From the NCBI GenBank assembly GCA_937980205.1, contig CALJKW010000052.1, forward strand, positions 1 through 64,000: a stretch of 64,000 nt of DNA, in the 5' to 3' direction. Both the position numbers and the translations under genes were made by a program. Shown here one piece after another: positions 1 through 8,358 of this stretch. This DNA is from an uncultured Myxococcales bacterium (lineage in GTDB: Bacteria > Myxococcota > Myxococcia > Myxococcales > Myxococcaceae). The notes beneath the pieces were generated by a model. That model saw nothing but the letters and a program-made list of their open reading frames with translations. It had not been told where the DNA came from and did not search any database. Every line of letters begins with the position of its first letter. Positions within the stretch are counted from its first letter, which is position 1.

Positions 1-1305
1 TTCACCGACGACGGCATCTTCTGGCCCGACGAGATTTACCAGTCGCTCGAGCCCGCCCACCGGCTCGTCTTCGGCCACGGCCTCGTCCCCTGGGAGTTCA
101 TCGACGGCGCCCGCAACTGGGCGCTGCCCGGCTTCGTCGCCTTCCTCTTGAAGCTCGGCGGCAACGACCCGGTCGTCTACCTGGGCCTCACCCGCGTCGC
201 GTTCATCGCCATCGCCATCGGCACCGCGCACGGCTCGTACCTGCTCGCCCGCGCGTACGGCGCGAAGGAGCTCCCCGCCGCCGTCGGCGCCGCCTGCTTC
301 GCGCTCGGGGCCCTGCCGCTCTACTTCGGCCACCGCGCCATGAGCGAGACCGCCAGCGCGCTGCCCGTCGCCTACGGGCTGTGGCTCACGCTGCGGCCCG
401 ACGCGGCGCGGAAGCACCTCGCGCTCGGCGCCTCACTGCTCGGCCTCGCCGTGCTGCTGCGCCTGCAGTGCGGAGTCTTCGCCGCCGGCGCGCTCGCCGT
501 CCTGCTCGCGCGCAAGCAGTGGAAGCCCTCGCGCGACGTGTTCGTCGTGCTGCTCGGCTGGGCCTTCCTCTTCGGCCTGCTCGACCGGCTCACCTGGGGC
601 CACTGGTTCCACTCGGCGCAGAAGTACCTCGAGTTCAACCTCATCAAGGGCGGAGGCGCCGCCTGGGGCACCCACCCGTGGAGCCACCTGTTGCTCCACG
701 TCTTCTCCTCGATGACCGGCGTCGCCATCGCGTTCGCCGTCGGCCTCGCCATCTCGGTGAAGCACGCGCGCGGCCTCGCGCTCGTCGCGCTCGCGTTCTT
801 CGCGCTGCACTCGGTGGTGCCGCACAAGGAGATCCGCTTCATCCTCACCGTGCTGCCGCTGTTCGGCGCGTGCGTCGGCATCGCGCTCACGCACCTGCCG
901 AAGCAGCTCGCCTGGCTGGTGCTCGCGACCGCCGCGTTCTCTGCGTACCAGGCGAAGGGCCTCACCTGGGGAGAGCTCGGCGCCTACCCCGAGCGCGCCG
1001 CGCAGACCGCGTGGGACGACTTCGGCGCGTACAACCGCCTGCTGCTGAAGGCCGGCAAGCAGCCGCAGGTCTGCGGAGTCTTCATCGAGGGCGCGCACCT
1101 CGCCTGGGTCGGCGGCTCGACGTACCTCCACGCGAACGCGCCGCTGTACATGGGCGGCATGCAGCCGCCGCAGGGCGCGGTGAACTACGTCATCACGCCG
1201 CGCGAAGGCGGAGAGGTCGTCGCGCGCGACGGAGCCTTGAAGCTCGTGCACATTCCAGCCGAGCCATGCAGGCCCGACCCCGGGTATACGTGGCGGCTCC
1301 CATGA
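1..1305 (+). CDS. Alg9/GPI-mannosyltransferase-like (GT22-type) membrane glycosyltransferase, 5' end outside window
   Basis: The frame is open from base 1, giving 434 visible residues with no start codon in the window. The first residues read PDEIYQSLEPAHRLVFG followed by PWEF and a GAR-N-W motif, the hallmark first luminal loop of the GT22 family (Alg9/PIG-B type), which transfers a mannose-like sugar from a polyprenyl-phosphate donor. About eight hydrophobic segments follow and a soluble C-terminal stretch ends the protein, as expected for a GT-C fold integral membrane enzyme. The missing N-terminus is probably only a few tens of residues. The stop overlaps the start of the next gene (ATGA), so the two are likely co-translated. 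Acceptor and true sugar cannot be read from sequence. Confidence 0.8.
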   Translation, partial: FTDDGIFWPDEIYQSLEPAHRLVFGHGLVPWEFIDGARNWALPGFVAFLLKLGGNDPVVYLGLTRVAFIAIAIGTAHGSYLLARAYGAKELPAAVGAACFALGALPLYFGHRAMSETASALPVAYGLWLTLRPDAARKHLALGASLLGLAVLLRLQCGVFAAGALAVLLARKQWKPSRDVFVVLLGWAFLFGLLDRLTWGHWFHSAQKYLEFNLIKGGGAAWGTHPWSHLLLHVFSSMTGVAIAFAVGLAISVKHARGLALVALAFFALHSVVPHKEIRFILTVLPLFGACVGIALTHLPKQLAWLVLATAAFSAYQAKGLTWGELGAYPERAAQTAWDDFGAYNRLLLKAGKQPQVCGVFIEGAHLAWVGGSTYLHANAPLYMGGMQPPQGAVNYVITPREGGEVVARDGALKLVHIPAEPCRPDPGYTWRLP

Positions 1306-1646
1306 GCGACTGCCTCTTCTGCAAAATCCTCGGCGGCCAGATTCCGGCGAAGATCGTCCACCAGGACGAGCTGTGCATCGGGTTCCTCGACATCGCTCCG
1401 CAGGCGCCGACGCACGTGCTGTTCATCCCGCGCCGCCACCTCGCGAGCCTCAACGACGCCACCGTCGAAGATCGCGAGCTGCTCGGTCACCTCATGGTCG
1501 TCGCCGCCGAGTACGCGCGGAAGAACAACATCGCCGAGGCCGGCTTCCGCCAGGTCATCAACACCAACCGCAACGCGGGGCAGACCGTCTTCCACGTGCA
1601 CCTGCACCTGCTCGGTGGGCGGCCGCTGACCTGGCCTCCGGGCTGA
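1302..1646 (+). CDS. HIT-family nucleotide hydrolase/transferase (Hint branch)
   Basis: 114 aa starting MSDCLFCKILGGQIPAKIV, typical of the bacterial Hint/YcfF branch. The N-terminal C-x-x-C (CLFC) is conserved in this branch. The catalytic histidine triad is seen as HVHLHLL near residue 101, preceded by the usual N-x-G-Q-T-V-F-H segment. Such proteins hydrolyse nucleoside phosphoramidates or AMP conjugates in the cytoplasm. Length is normal for the family. The ATG overlaps the preceding stop codon by four bases. Longer in-frame upstream reading is only the shadow of the glycosyltransferase gene. Confidence 0.93.
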   Translation: MSDCLFCKILGGQIPAKIVHQDELCIGFLDIAPQAPTHVLFIPRRHLASLNDATVEDRELLGHLMVVAAEYARKNNIAEAGFRQVINTNRNAGQTVFHVHLHLLGGRPLTWPPG

Positions 1647-1655
1647 GGCGGCGCT

Positions 1656-2117
1656 TCACCAGCCGGTGAGCGTCAGCGACAGGCCGAGCCGACCGGCGAC
1701 GTACGGGCTGACGTCGATGACGAGACCCGGCGGCGCCTTCGCGTCCGGCAGGGGAGCCGAGCCGTGCGTCAGCGCCCGGTACGCGATGGTGGTGATGCCG
1801 ACGCCTTGCAAAAGTCCCGAGGTGATGAGCATCCACATGTCTTCGCGCGCCTGCTGCCCGCCGCGGATGAGCGTGAGCCAGGGGCCGAGCACCGGCGCGC
1901 CGTAGACGAGGTACTGCGAGTCGAACAGCGACTGCTGGCCGATGGGTGCGCCGAGCTGCTCGTCTTTGAGCCGCTCCACGTTCGCGCGGTACGACGGTGC
2001 CGCCCACACGCTGCCGAGGAACGAGCCCACCGACAGCCGCCACGTCAGGCGCGGGCTCGTCTGCCGGGGCGCGTCCGACTGGGACAGCATCAGGCTGGCG
2101 ATGAGCGCGAGGACCAC
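1656..2117 (-). CDS. Secreted or outer-membrane hypothetical protein, 153 aa
   Basis: Not recognised. It starts with GTG and has a short hydrophobic N-terminus (MVLALIASLMLSQS) that looks like a signal peptide with cleavage near residue 14. The rest is amphipathic with Gly/aromatic alternation and ends SLTLTGW, a C-terminal aromatic residue as often seen in outer-membrane beta proteins, though the protein is too short for a large barrel. It is convergent with the HIT gene (9 bases between stops). Function unknown; export is inferred only from the N-terminus. Confidence 0.6.
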   Translation of the reverse strand: MVLALIASLMLSQSDAPRQTSPRLTWRLSVGSFLGSVWAAPSYRANVERLKDEQLGAPIGQQSLFDSQYLVYGAPVLGPWLTLIRGGQQAREDMWMLITSGLLQGVGITTIAYRALTHGSAPLPDAKAPPGLVIDVSPYVAGRLGLSLTLTGW

Positions 2118-2269
2118 GGCGGACCGGTTCGAAGCGTAGAGCAGCCCTCATGCCCTACCCAACCCCGGGTGGGCAACCTGCCGACAGTCCGTCACTGCGC
2201 GGAAATCTGCGCAGCGTGCAGGCGGTGAAGCAGTTCCTCACGTGCTGTCTCAGTGCGAACGGAGAACGG
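2118..2269. other. Intergenic region with small inverted repeats
   Basis: Spacer between two minus-strand genes. It holds a 6-bp stem with 8-nt loop (CTGCGC at 2195-2200, GCGCAG at 2209-2214) and an imperfect CCCA/TGGG palindrome near 2160-2173. No T-run follows either, so terminator function for the upstream phosphoesterase gene is only a possibility. No ORF of note. Confidence 0.35.
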
Positions 2270-3094
2270 TCACGCCCACAGCTTCCGAATCTCCCGCCCC
2301 TCGCGCAGCGCGTGCACGTCGCGGTACCGCTTGCCGAGGTCGAGGTCGACGAACACCTTGTCGTGGTCGAACAACCCGAAGCTGGTCGAGAAGCAGAGCT
2401 GATCATCTCCCTCCCTCGAATACCCCTCGCGGACGATGTCGTGCCCGTACAGCGCGACGGTGCCGCCGAGGGCGTCGAGGAACCTCTTCGACTCGTGCGG
2501 CTTCGCCATGCGGCTCCAGAGCAGCGGGCCGAGCACCGGCACGCGGATGAACTCGCTGAAGTGCCAGTCCTCGTAGCCGTCGAGCTTCAGCTCCTCGAGC
2601 TGGGCCGGCGACTCGAGCGCGGCGGAAGGCGCCGCGTGCAGCATCACCGCTCCGCACGGCGCGCGCGCGACGAGCGGGAACGTCGCGATGGCCTCGCGCA
2701 GCCGCGCCTTCGCGGCGTCGTCGAGCCGCGACTCGAGCGCGAGCCGCTCGTCGTCGTGGAACTTCGCGGTCGCGGGGCCGCCGATGTGCGAGTGGTCGTG
2801 GTTGCCGAGCAGGCAGACGACGCGTCCTCCGAACTCGCGCTGCGCCTCGAGGAAGCGCTCGACGAGCCGCGGCGACTCGTCTTCGTACGGCGTGCCCAGA
2901 TGATCCGGCCACGACGACACGGTGTCGTCATCCGGCCCGTGCACCAGGTCGCCGGTCAGCACCAGCCACGCGTCCGGCCCGGCGTCGTAGAGATGAACGA
3001 GCAGCCGCTCGAAGTCGCCGAGGTTGCCCTGCAGGTCCGTCGCGACGAGCAGGCGGCCGTGCGCGGGCAGCTCGAGCAGCCGTTTGCTTCGCAT
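2270..3094 (-). CDS. Calcineurin-like metallophosphoesterase
   Basis: 274 aa from the ATG at 3094; the 31 extra in-frame residues upstream lack family similarity and overlap the promoter of the divergent gene. Motifs in order are DLQGN (metal site 1, in place of D-x-H-G), GDLVHGPD, GNHDHSH, and GHDIV with a following GDDQ. These are the four metal-binding blocks of the PP1/ApaH-like superfamily, so a two-metal phosphomonoesterase or diesterase is expected in the cytoplasm. The D-x-Q instead of D-x-H at site 1 is a substitution worth noting. Substrate unknown. Confidence 0.82.
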   Translation of the reverse strand: MRSKRLLELPAHGRLLVATDLQGNLGDFERLLVHLYDAGPDAWLVLTGDLVHGPDDDTVSSWPDHLGTPYEDESPRLVERFLEAQREFGGRVVCLLGNHDHSHIGGPATAKFHDDERLALESRLDDAAKARLREAIATFPLVARAPCGAVMLHAAPSAALESPAQLEELKLDGYEDWHFSEFIRVPVLGPLLWSRMAKPHESKRFLDALGGTVALYGHDIVREGYSREGDDQLCFSTSFGLFDHDKVFVDLDLGKRYRDVHALREGREIRKLWA

Positions 3095-3108
3095 GGGAGG
3101 GTTCGCAG

Positions 3109-3123
3109 TATAGAGGTCACACC
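3109..3123 (+). promoter_or_regulatory. TATAG box 10 nt before start codon
   Basis: TATAG at 3109-3113 lies exactly ten bases 5' of the ATG at 3124. The same arrangement recurs at other starts in this window (54344, 57888; a TATGG variant at 29421), suggesting a -10 element giving a very short mRNA leader. No convincing -35 hexamer was identified. Confidence 0.4.
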
Positions 3124-4209
3124 ATGACGATGCGCGTCGGCACTTCGCCCACCACGACCCGGACGCAGCAGACCAGCGACACGTCACAGCCGGCCAACAC
3201 CACGAGCACGCAGGGCGTCCGGCCCGCGGGGTGGACTCCCGGAGTCGAGCGCACGCGCCAGACCGGCCCGTCGCAGCAGCTCACCGGCAACACGCCCAAC
3301 GGCGGAGTCACCGAGCTCGGCCTCAACCCCGCCGTCGCCCCCGACCGGCAGCGGCAGACGTTCGAGAACCTGTTCCGGCTCGGGCGCGAGCTCGCCGCCG
3401 AGGGCAAAATCCCCGTCATCGTCATCGACCACCGGCACACCGGCCTCGACGATCGCCCCATCGTCCGCGCCGGCCTGCAGGACCTCGCGCGCACGGCCAA
3501 CATCACCGAGCTGCAAGACCTCGACGCGGCGCTGCAGAACGGCACGCTCAAGTTCCTGCCCGGCTACACCGAGCAGGCCTCCGACCACTGGCGCGCCGCG
3601 CACCCCGAGCTCGTCGCGAAGTACCCCGGCGTCTTCGGAGAGCCGGGCTCCCGCATCCCCATCGGCTTCATGGGCAAGAGCCCGCGCGAGGCGAACGCCG
3701 TCGACGGCCTCGCCGAGCTCGAGGCGCGCTGGAGAATGGAGACCGGCGGCAAGGGGCAGATCATCTTCGCGGGCTCCGGCAGCGGCAGCGCCGAAGACTT
3801 CGCCAGCGTGTACCGCCGCCCGAAGAGCGAAGGCGGCGCGGGCCTTCAGAACCCCGACGTGCGGCATGGCGCTCCGCAGCCGTCGAGCGAGGCGAACGCT
3901 CGCGCGGAAGCGCTCGTGACGGCGTTCAACGCGCGGCACCCGAATGATCCGCCGGTGCGGCTCGATCACGACTCGCGCGGCAAGGCGGGGTGGGTCGAGA
4001 CCATCGAGCGCGAGTCCGGCCCGAACGGAGAAGAGAAGGTCGTCGCCGCGTTCATCGACGACCGGGCGCACAACCGCATCGCGTCTGCCGCGGCGTCGAA
4101 GCTCGGCGACCGGATGATGCAGATCAAGTCGGCCTCTCCAGGCATCTCGTTCGCGCAGCTCGACAACGACAACGCGAACCTGATCAGCACGTTCAAGCCG
4201 AACCCGTAA
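3124..4209 (+). CDS. Hypothetical protein with polar Thr/Ser/Pro-rich N-terminus, possible HAD-like fold
   Basis: 361 aa. Residues 1-65 are low-complexity (T, Q, S, P, G, N) and begin MTMRVGTSP, closely resembling the start of the gene at 7150 and of the RiPP precursor at 11114. No hydrophobic signal peptide is present. The folded part begins near residue 75; PVIVIDHRHTG (about 97-107) and AAFIDDRAHN (about 300-310) sit at the right distance and in the right context for motifs I and IV of a HAD-type fold, but the second catalytic Asp is not where expected, so this is tentative. The last residues are polar. Divergent from the phosphoesterase gene, convergent with the next. Function unknown. 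Confidence 0.7.
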   Translation: MTMRVGTSPTTTRTQQTSDTSQPANTTSTQGVRPAGWTPGVERTRQTGPSQQLTGNTPNGGVTELGLNPAVAPDRQRQTFENLFRLGRELAAEGKIPVIVIDHRHTGLDDRPIVRAGLQDLARTANITELQDLDAALQNGTLKFLPGYTEQASDHWRAAHPELVAKYPGVFGEPGSRIPIGFMGKSPREANAVDGLAELEARWRMETGGKGQIIFAGSGSGSAEDFASVYRRPKSEGGAGLQNPDVRHGAPQPSSEANARAEALVTAFNARHPNDPPVRLDHDSRGKAGWVETIERESGPNGEEKVVAAFIDDRAHNRIASAAASKLGDRMMQIKSASPGISFAQLDNDNANLISTFKPNP

Positions 4210-4511
4210 ACAGACCGGGGCTCGCCGCCGAATCCACCGGGAGCGGGCCGCTGTCGTTCCCCTCGAGAGCGGCTTCAGTACTGGTGCAGAGATCGGCTGC
4301 GGTCTGGGGGTCGAGACTCGGAGCAGTCGGGGACGCTCAGGTGGACGACTCGACGGGCCCGGGTTCGTTCACCGGAACGGGCTGGGGAACGTGAACGAGA
4401 ACGAGGACGGCGTTCCCGCCGACGTTCCCGAAAGACGTTCCCCTCAACGCACCCGGGCCCGTCGAGCCATCCACGTCGGCGTGGACGTCAACGTCCCCGG
4501 CAGCTCAGCCT
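4210..4511. other. Convergent intergenic region dominated by a nested inverted repeat
   Basis: 302 bases between two converging genes with no credible ORF. The right half (4341-4474) is a long nested palindrome described separately; the left part (4210-4340) shows nothing I can name. Confidence 0.7.
4341..4474. repeat. Nested long inverted repeat (possible bidirectional terminator or mobile palindrome)
   Basis: Outer arms CTCGACGGGCCCGGGT (4349-4364) and ACCCGGGCCCGTCGAG (4451-4466) are perfect 16-bp inverted copies and extend with two mismatches to 24 bp (4341-4364 / 4451-4474). Inside them GGGGAACGT (4384-4392) and ACGTTCCCC (4435-4443) form a second perfect 9-bp stem. Between these, GAACG-type units recur on the left side and CGTTCCC-type units three times on the right side, allowing alternative pairings. 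It sits between two convergent stop codons, where a shared terminator would be expected, but it is far longer than a simple terminator and has no T-run. Confidence 0.75.
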
Positions 4512-5972
4512 TCAGGCCGGCGAAGGCGCAACAGGCGGGCTCGTGCCCTCGCCCGGCTTGAACGTGGCAGCCCAGACGTCCTTGGCCGTCTGCTTCCCGT
4601 ACTCCCAGACCTTCGTCACGCCCACGGCGACCTTGTCCATCGCCCACAGCAGCGGGCCGGTCACATTCGCGAGCACGGGGTTGCGGACGAGCACCGTGAG
4701 GCCGACCTTGATGCCGGGAATCGGCACGGGCGCGAACAGCGTCATCGCGAGCGCTCCGGTCGACGTCGCCTCGGCCCGAAACAGACCCGGGATGAAGAGG
4801 TCGAGCTTGCGGCCGTGGAACGGGTGGGTCGCGAGCGAGATGCCGACCTGCGTGCCGAGCGGCGGGTTGAACGCGGCGCTGAAGCCCTTCTTCGACGGAG
4901 ACAGCGCGTAGCCCGCTCCGCCGAACGGCGTCTGCAGGTTCGCGGCTCCGTACCAGTCGAGCTTGCGGTCGTTGGTCGCGCGCTCTTTCTCGAAGAGGTG
5001 AATGCCGGCGCCGACGCCTCCGAAGATGGGCACCGGGAAGCCGGGAACCCACTTTGCGAGGTCGATGGCCGGGCCGATGGAGACGCCCATCAGCAGGCCC
5101 GTGCGGTCCATCGCGGTCGGCTCGAGGTAGCCGCCGAGCTGCGCCGCGTACGCCTCGAGCGTCTGCAGGTCGGTGCCGAGCTTCACGGCCTCGGCGGAGA
5201 GCTCGTCGAACTGCGCCTTCGCGTCGCCGGTGAGCTGCGCGGGCTCTTTGTCGCCGATCAGCGCCGCGAGCTTCGCGTGCACTTCGCCGAGCTGCTCGGT
5301 GAGCTTCGTGACGGCCTCGCGCGCTCCGGCCTGCGTCGTCGGCAGCGAGAGCGGCTTGAGGATGGTCTCTCCGCTCTCGATGCGGCCCTTCAGCGCGGCC
5401 ACGAGGTCACGCTGCGCGCTGAGCCGCTCGGCCTGCTCGGGGTACTTCACGAACGACGTCTCGATGTCCTTGAGCATCCGATCGGCTTCGTGGACCGTCG
5501 TCGGAATCTTCGCGGCGTCGGTGAGCAGGTCGACGACCGACTCCATCGTCGCGGGCAGACCGGGGATGAAGCGGCCCTGCAGCTTCGCGAGCTCGCCGAA
5601 GTCCTTCGCCGTCGCGGTGAGGCCTTCGTGCAGCTGGGTGAGCTGCGCGGGGTTGAGCTCCCAGAGCAGCGCGTTGAGCTGCGTCGCGACCTCGCTCGCC
5701 GACATCGAGCGGCCGCTCTTCGCCGCGGCGAGGATGTCGTCGGCCGCCTTCTTCTTCTCCAGCAGCGCGGGCGGGACCTCTTTGCCCTTCTTCTCGAGCC
5801 CCGCGACCTGGTTGTCGACGGCGCCGTGAATCGTCTTCACGAACTTCTCGAGCTGCTCGAGGCCCTTGGTGGAGAGCGGAACCTCAGCAGGAGCGGCAGG
5901 CTTCGCGTCGGTCCCCTGCTTCTCAGGAGACGTGACGACCGGGCTGAAACTTCCCGAAGGTTTGATCTTCAT
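4512..5972 (-). CDS. Large helical protein with Gly-rich hydrophobic C-terminal domain, unknown function
   Basis: 486 aa from the ATG at 5972 (start MKIKPSGSFSPVV); upstream in-frame sequence is Arg-rich noise. Residues 1-35 are polar and Pro/Ser/Thr-rich without a signal peptide. Residues 40-300 are predominantly helical with Leu/Ala heptads, suggesting coiled coil. Residues 310-460 are Gly-rich and hydrophobic (VSIGPAIDLAKWVPGFPVPIFGG and repeated V-G-L-T patterns), resembling a membrane-inserting or beta-rich segment. The combination of long coiled coil and amphipathic tail recalls secreted pore-forming or surface proteins, but I recognise no family. Head-to-head with the TPR gene at 6002 (29 bases). 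Confidence 0.7.
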   Translation of the reverse strand: MKIKPSGSFSPVVTSPEKQGTDAKPAAPAEVPLSTKGLEQLEKFVKTIHGAVDNQVAGLEKKGKEVPPALLEKKKAADDILAAAKSGRSMSASEVATQLNALLWELNPAQLTQLHEGLTATAKDFGELAKLQGRFIPGLPATMESVVDLLTDAAKIPTTVHEADRMLKDIETSFVKYPEQAERLSAQRDLVAALKGRIESGETILKPLSLPTTQAGAREAVTKLTEQLGEVHAKLAALIGDKEPAQLTGDAKAQFDELSAEAVKLGTDLQTLEAYAAQLGGYLEPTAMDRTGLLMGVSIGPAIDLAKWVPGFPVPIFGGVGAGIHLFEKERATNDRKLDWYGAANLQTPFGGAGYALSPSKKGFSAAFNPPLGTQVGISLATHPFHGRKLDLFIPGLFRAEATSTGALAMTLFAPVPIPGIKVGLTVLVRNPVLANVTGPLLWAMDKVAVGVTKVWEYGKQTAKDVWAATFKPGEGTSPPVAPSPA

Positions 5973-6001
5973 CGGACCTGACCCGGGCTTATCATGGCTT
6001 C

Positions 6002-7147
6002 GTGTCCGAGCACGAACGCGCCTTCGAAGAAGCGATGAGGCTGCAGCTCGAGGGCAAGGACGCGGCTCCCGCCCTCGAGCACGCGCTCGCGCTGGCGACG
6101 AAGGCGCACGGCGCCGGCAGCCGCGAGGCGCTGGAGGTGCTGCTGACGCTGATCTCCGAGCACGCCCGCCGCAAGCGTCCGGACGACGCAAAGAAGCGTC
6201 TACAGGACCTGATCAGCACCGGGGCTCCGGGCGCAGAGGCGATGGCCGGCGCGTTCCACTCCTCGTTCGGGCAGTGGGCCGAGGCCGAGGCGCACTACGC
6301 GCGGGCGCTCGGGTCCGCGACGGGGGAAGAGCGCGCGAAGCTGCAGCACGCCCTCGGCCGCACGCAGCTCGAGCTCGGCAAGCTCGACGAGGGCCGGGCC
6401 ACGCTCGCGGAGGCGGCGAAGGCGGGGAGCGCTGCGGCAGCGGTCGATCTCTCGGACGTGCTCGCGATGAGCGGCAAGGTCGACGAGGCGCGCGAGGTGC
6501 TCGAGCAGGCGCGCAAGACCGCCGACAAGCGCTGGGCCGTCGAGTGCACCAGCCGCCTCGGAGTGCTGCTGCGCGCGAGCGGCAACGCGAAGGACGCCGA
6601 GCGGCACGCGCGCGACACGGTGATGTCGGCCGAAGAGCTCGACGCCCGCTCGGCCGCGCTCGCGCTGTTCGAGCTGGCCGCGGTGCAGGCTCAGCTGGGC
6701 AAGAACGCCGACGCGCTGCAGGTGCTCGAGCGTGCGGCGAAGAAGCTCGAGGGGCTCGAGCCGCGCGACGACTACGCGTGGGGCCAGGCGCAGCTGCGCG
6801 TCGGTGCTCAGCTCATGTATGGCTTTGCGAGCCGCGAGGGCGAGGCCGTCATCGCGCTGAACCGCGCGCTCGGAGCGCTCACGCGCGTCGCCGGCGCCGA
6901 GAGCCCCGAGTGCGCCGAGGTGCTCGTGCACCTCGCCGTCGCCGCCGTGCGGAAGGGAGACCTCTCGGTGGCCGAGGGGCTCGCGTCGCGCTCGGCCGCG
7001 CTGTACGAGCGCGCGTACGGGCCGGGCAACCGGCTCGCTGCCGGTCCGCTGAACCTGCTGTCTGCAGTCAAATTGCAGAGAGGGGACTCGCGCGGTGCAG
7101 AGGAGGCGCTGGCTCGCGCGGGCAGTACAAACCTGATACGCCCTTGA
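6002..7147 (+). CDS. TPR-repeat protein
   Basis: 381 aa from a GTG. Almost entirely Ala/Leu/Glu helices of about 34-residue period (for example QWAEAEAHYARALG, GKVDEAREVLEQARK, GNAKDAERHARDT, GDLSVAEGLASRSAALYERAYG), consistent with about eight tetratricopeptide repeats; the C-terminal ones have the long-spaced kinesin-light-chain-like form. No signal peptide or membrane segment, so cytoplasmic. TPR proteins act as scaffolds. The stop lies two bases before the next ATG, implying an operon with the gene at 7150. Confidence 0.82.
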   Translation: MSEHERAFEEAMRLQLEGKDAAPALEHALALATKAHGAGSREALEVLLTLISEHARRKRPDDAKKRLQDLISTGAPGAEAMAGAFHSSFGQWAEAEAHYARALGSATGEERAKLQHALGRTQLELGKLDEGRATLAEAAKAGSAAAAVDLSDVLAMSGKVDEAREVLEQARKTADKRWAVECTSRLGVLLRASGNAKDAERHARDTVMSAEELDARSAALALFELAAVQAQLGKNADALQVLERAAKKLEGLEPRDDYAWGQAQLRVGAQLMYGFASREGEAVIALNRALGALTRVAGAESPECAEVLVHLAVAAVRKGDLSVAEGLASRSAALYERAYGPGNRLAAGPLNLLSAVKLQRGDSRGAEEALARAGSTNLIRP

Positions 7148-7149
7148 TC

Positions 7150-8319
7150 ATGACCTCACGCGTCGGAGACAACCCCCGCGTCAGCCCGAACACCACGATT
7201 CGTACGGACAACACGGTCCCCAACAACGTCCAGGGGACCACCACCTCGCAGCCCGCCACCAACACCGGCTGGGCGCCCGGCACGAACGGAACCCGCCGCA
7301 CCACCGGAGTCGAGGGCGCGCACCGCGTCGAAGAGTCGCTCCCGCCGCGCCCGCAGCGCCTCACCGGCCGCATGGAGATGGACGAGAACGGCGGCAACTG
7401 GCGCATGCGTCTCTCGAACGGCCAGACCGTCGACCTCGTCTCCTCGGAGAAGGGCACGCGCCTGTCGAACTCGAATCAGCCGATGAACCCGACGTGGGCG
7501 CGCGGCTTCATCAACGACAACATCGACATCACCGTCCGCGGCCAGCTCGGCGCCGACGGCAAGTTCCAGGTCGAGGACTTCTCGCCCGGCAACTCGGACA
7601 AGTACGTGTCCGGCCGCGTGCAGCTGCGGCTCAACGGCGAGACCATTCCGCGCGGTGACCCGCGCGCGTCGCAGGCGACGGTGTTCATCAACACCGCGCG
7701 CGGCGACGTCGAGATTCGCGACCCGCAGCTCGCCGAGAAGTTCCGCCTCGCCGGTCCGCTCGGCGTGATTCTCCCGGGCGATCCGAAGATGGAGAACGGC
7801 AAGCTCGTGTACGACGCCGCTCCGACGCAGTACTTCGCGCTCGGCCGACCGCAGACGATGAACGGCCAGTCGACTCCGGCGCCGATCAAGAACGACGACG
7901 GCACGTACACCACGCAGCACGCGATGGCGTATCACGGCTTCAACGGCCGCACGGTCCTCGCCGACGAGAACGCCGCGGCCCGCGTGAATCACATGGACCG
8001 CAACTGGCTGCTCGGAGACTTCGTGCTCGGCCAGGGCGACAAGGCCGGCCAGCTCGTCGAGTTCCACGCGACGTACATCAGCGGCCCCAACGGCACGCAG
8101 GCGGCGCCGATGGCCTCGGCCGAGACGGTGCCGGACACCCGCCACGGAGACGCCGCGGCTCAGGCGCAGGCGCGCCAGCAGCTGCAGCAGCTCACCGCCG
8201 CGAACCCGAACCTCGCGAACGTCGAGCGCATCGTCACGAACCAGAGCTGGCACTCGCCGCCGGTCGACTTCGGCGCGTTCAACCTGCGCAACGGAGCTCC
8301 GCGGCCGCCGCCGCAGTAG
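7150..8319 (+). CDS. Hypothetical protein with polar MTSRVGDNP-type N-terminus
   Basis: 389 aa, starting two bases after the TPR gene. Residues 1-55 are Thr/Asn/Pro-rich (starts MTSRVGDNPRVSP, then TSQPATNTGWAPG) and match in style the protein at 3124, which also has T-S-Q-P-A-N-T and G-W-x-PG. The remainder is soluble, Gly/Asn/Asp-rich with many short beta-like stretches (MRLSNGQTVDLVSSEKG, VQLRLNGETIPRGD) and no motif I recognise. Ends in a Pro-rich tail. No signal peptide. The TPR partner could be its chaperone or scaffold, by position only. Confidence 0.75.
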   Translation: MTSRVGDNPRVSPNTTIRTDNTVPNNVQGTTTSQPATNTGWAPGTNGTRRTTGVEGAHRVEESLPPRPQRLTGRMEMDENGGNWRMRLSNGQTVDLVSSEKGTRLSNSNQPMNPTWARGFINDNIDITVRGQLGADGKFQVEDFSPGNSDKYVSGRVQLRLNGETIPRGDPRASQATVFINTARGDVEIRDPQLAEKFRLAGPLGVILPGDPKMENGKLVYDAAPTQYFALGRPQTMNGQSTPAPIKNDDGTYTTQHAMAYHGFNGRTVLADENAAARVNHMDRNWLLGDFVLGQGDKAGQLVEFHATYISGPNGTQAAPMASAETVPDTRHGDAAAQAQARQQLQQLTAANPNLANVERIVTNQSWHSPPVDFGAFNLRNGAPRPPPQ

Positions 8320-8358
8320 GCGAAGCGAAGGACGGAGCGGCGCGAATTTCTACGCGGG

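Noticed and set aside
372..1251. Long antisense ORFs over the glycosyltransferase gene
   Set aside because: They are Arg/Ala/His-rich shadows produced by high third-position GC; no family motifs or ribosome sites. The same applies to many other long overlapping frames in the window.
2195..2214. Rho-independent terminator of the phosphoesterase gene
   Set aside because: A 6-bp stem exists, but there is no U-run and it lies 56 bases after the stop; kept only as a note on the intergenic region.
3124..4209. Confident HAD phosphatase assignment
   Set aside because: Motif I lacks the second Asp at the expected position and motifs II and III are not evident; reported only as a possibility.
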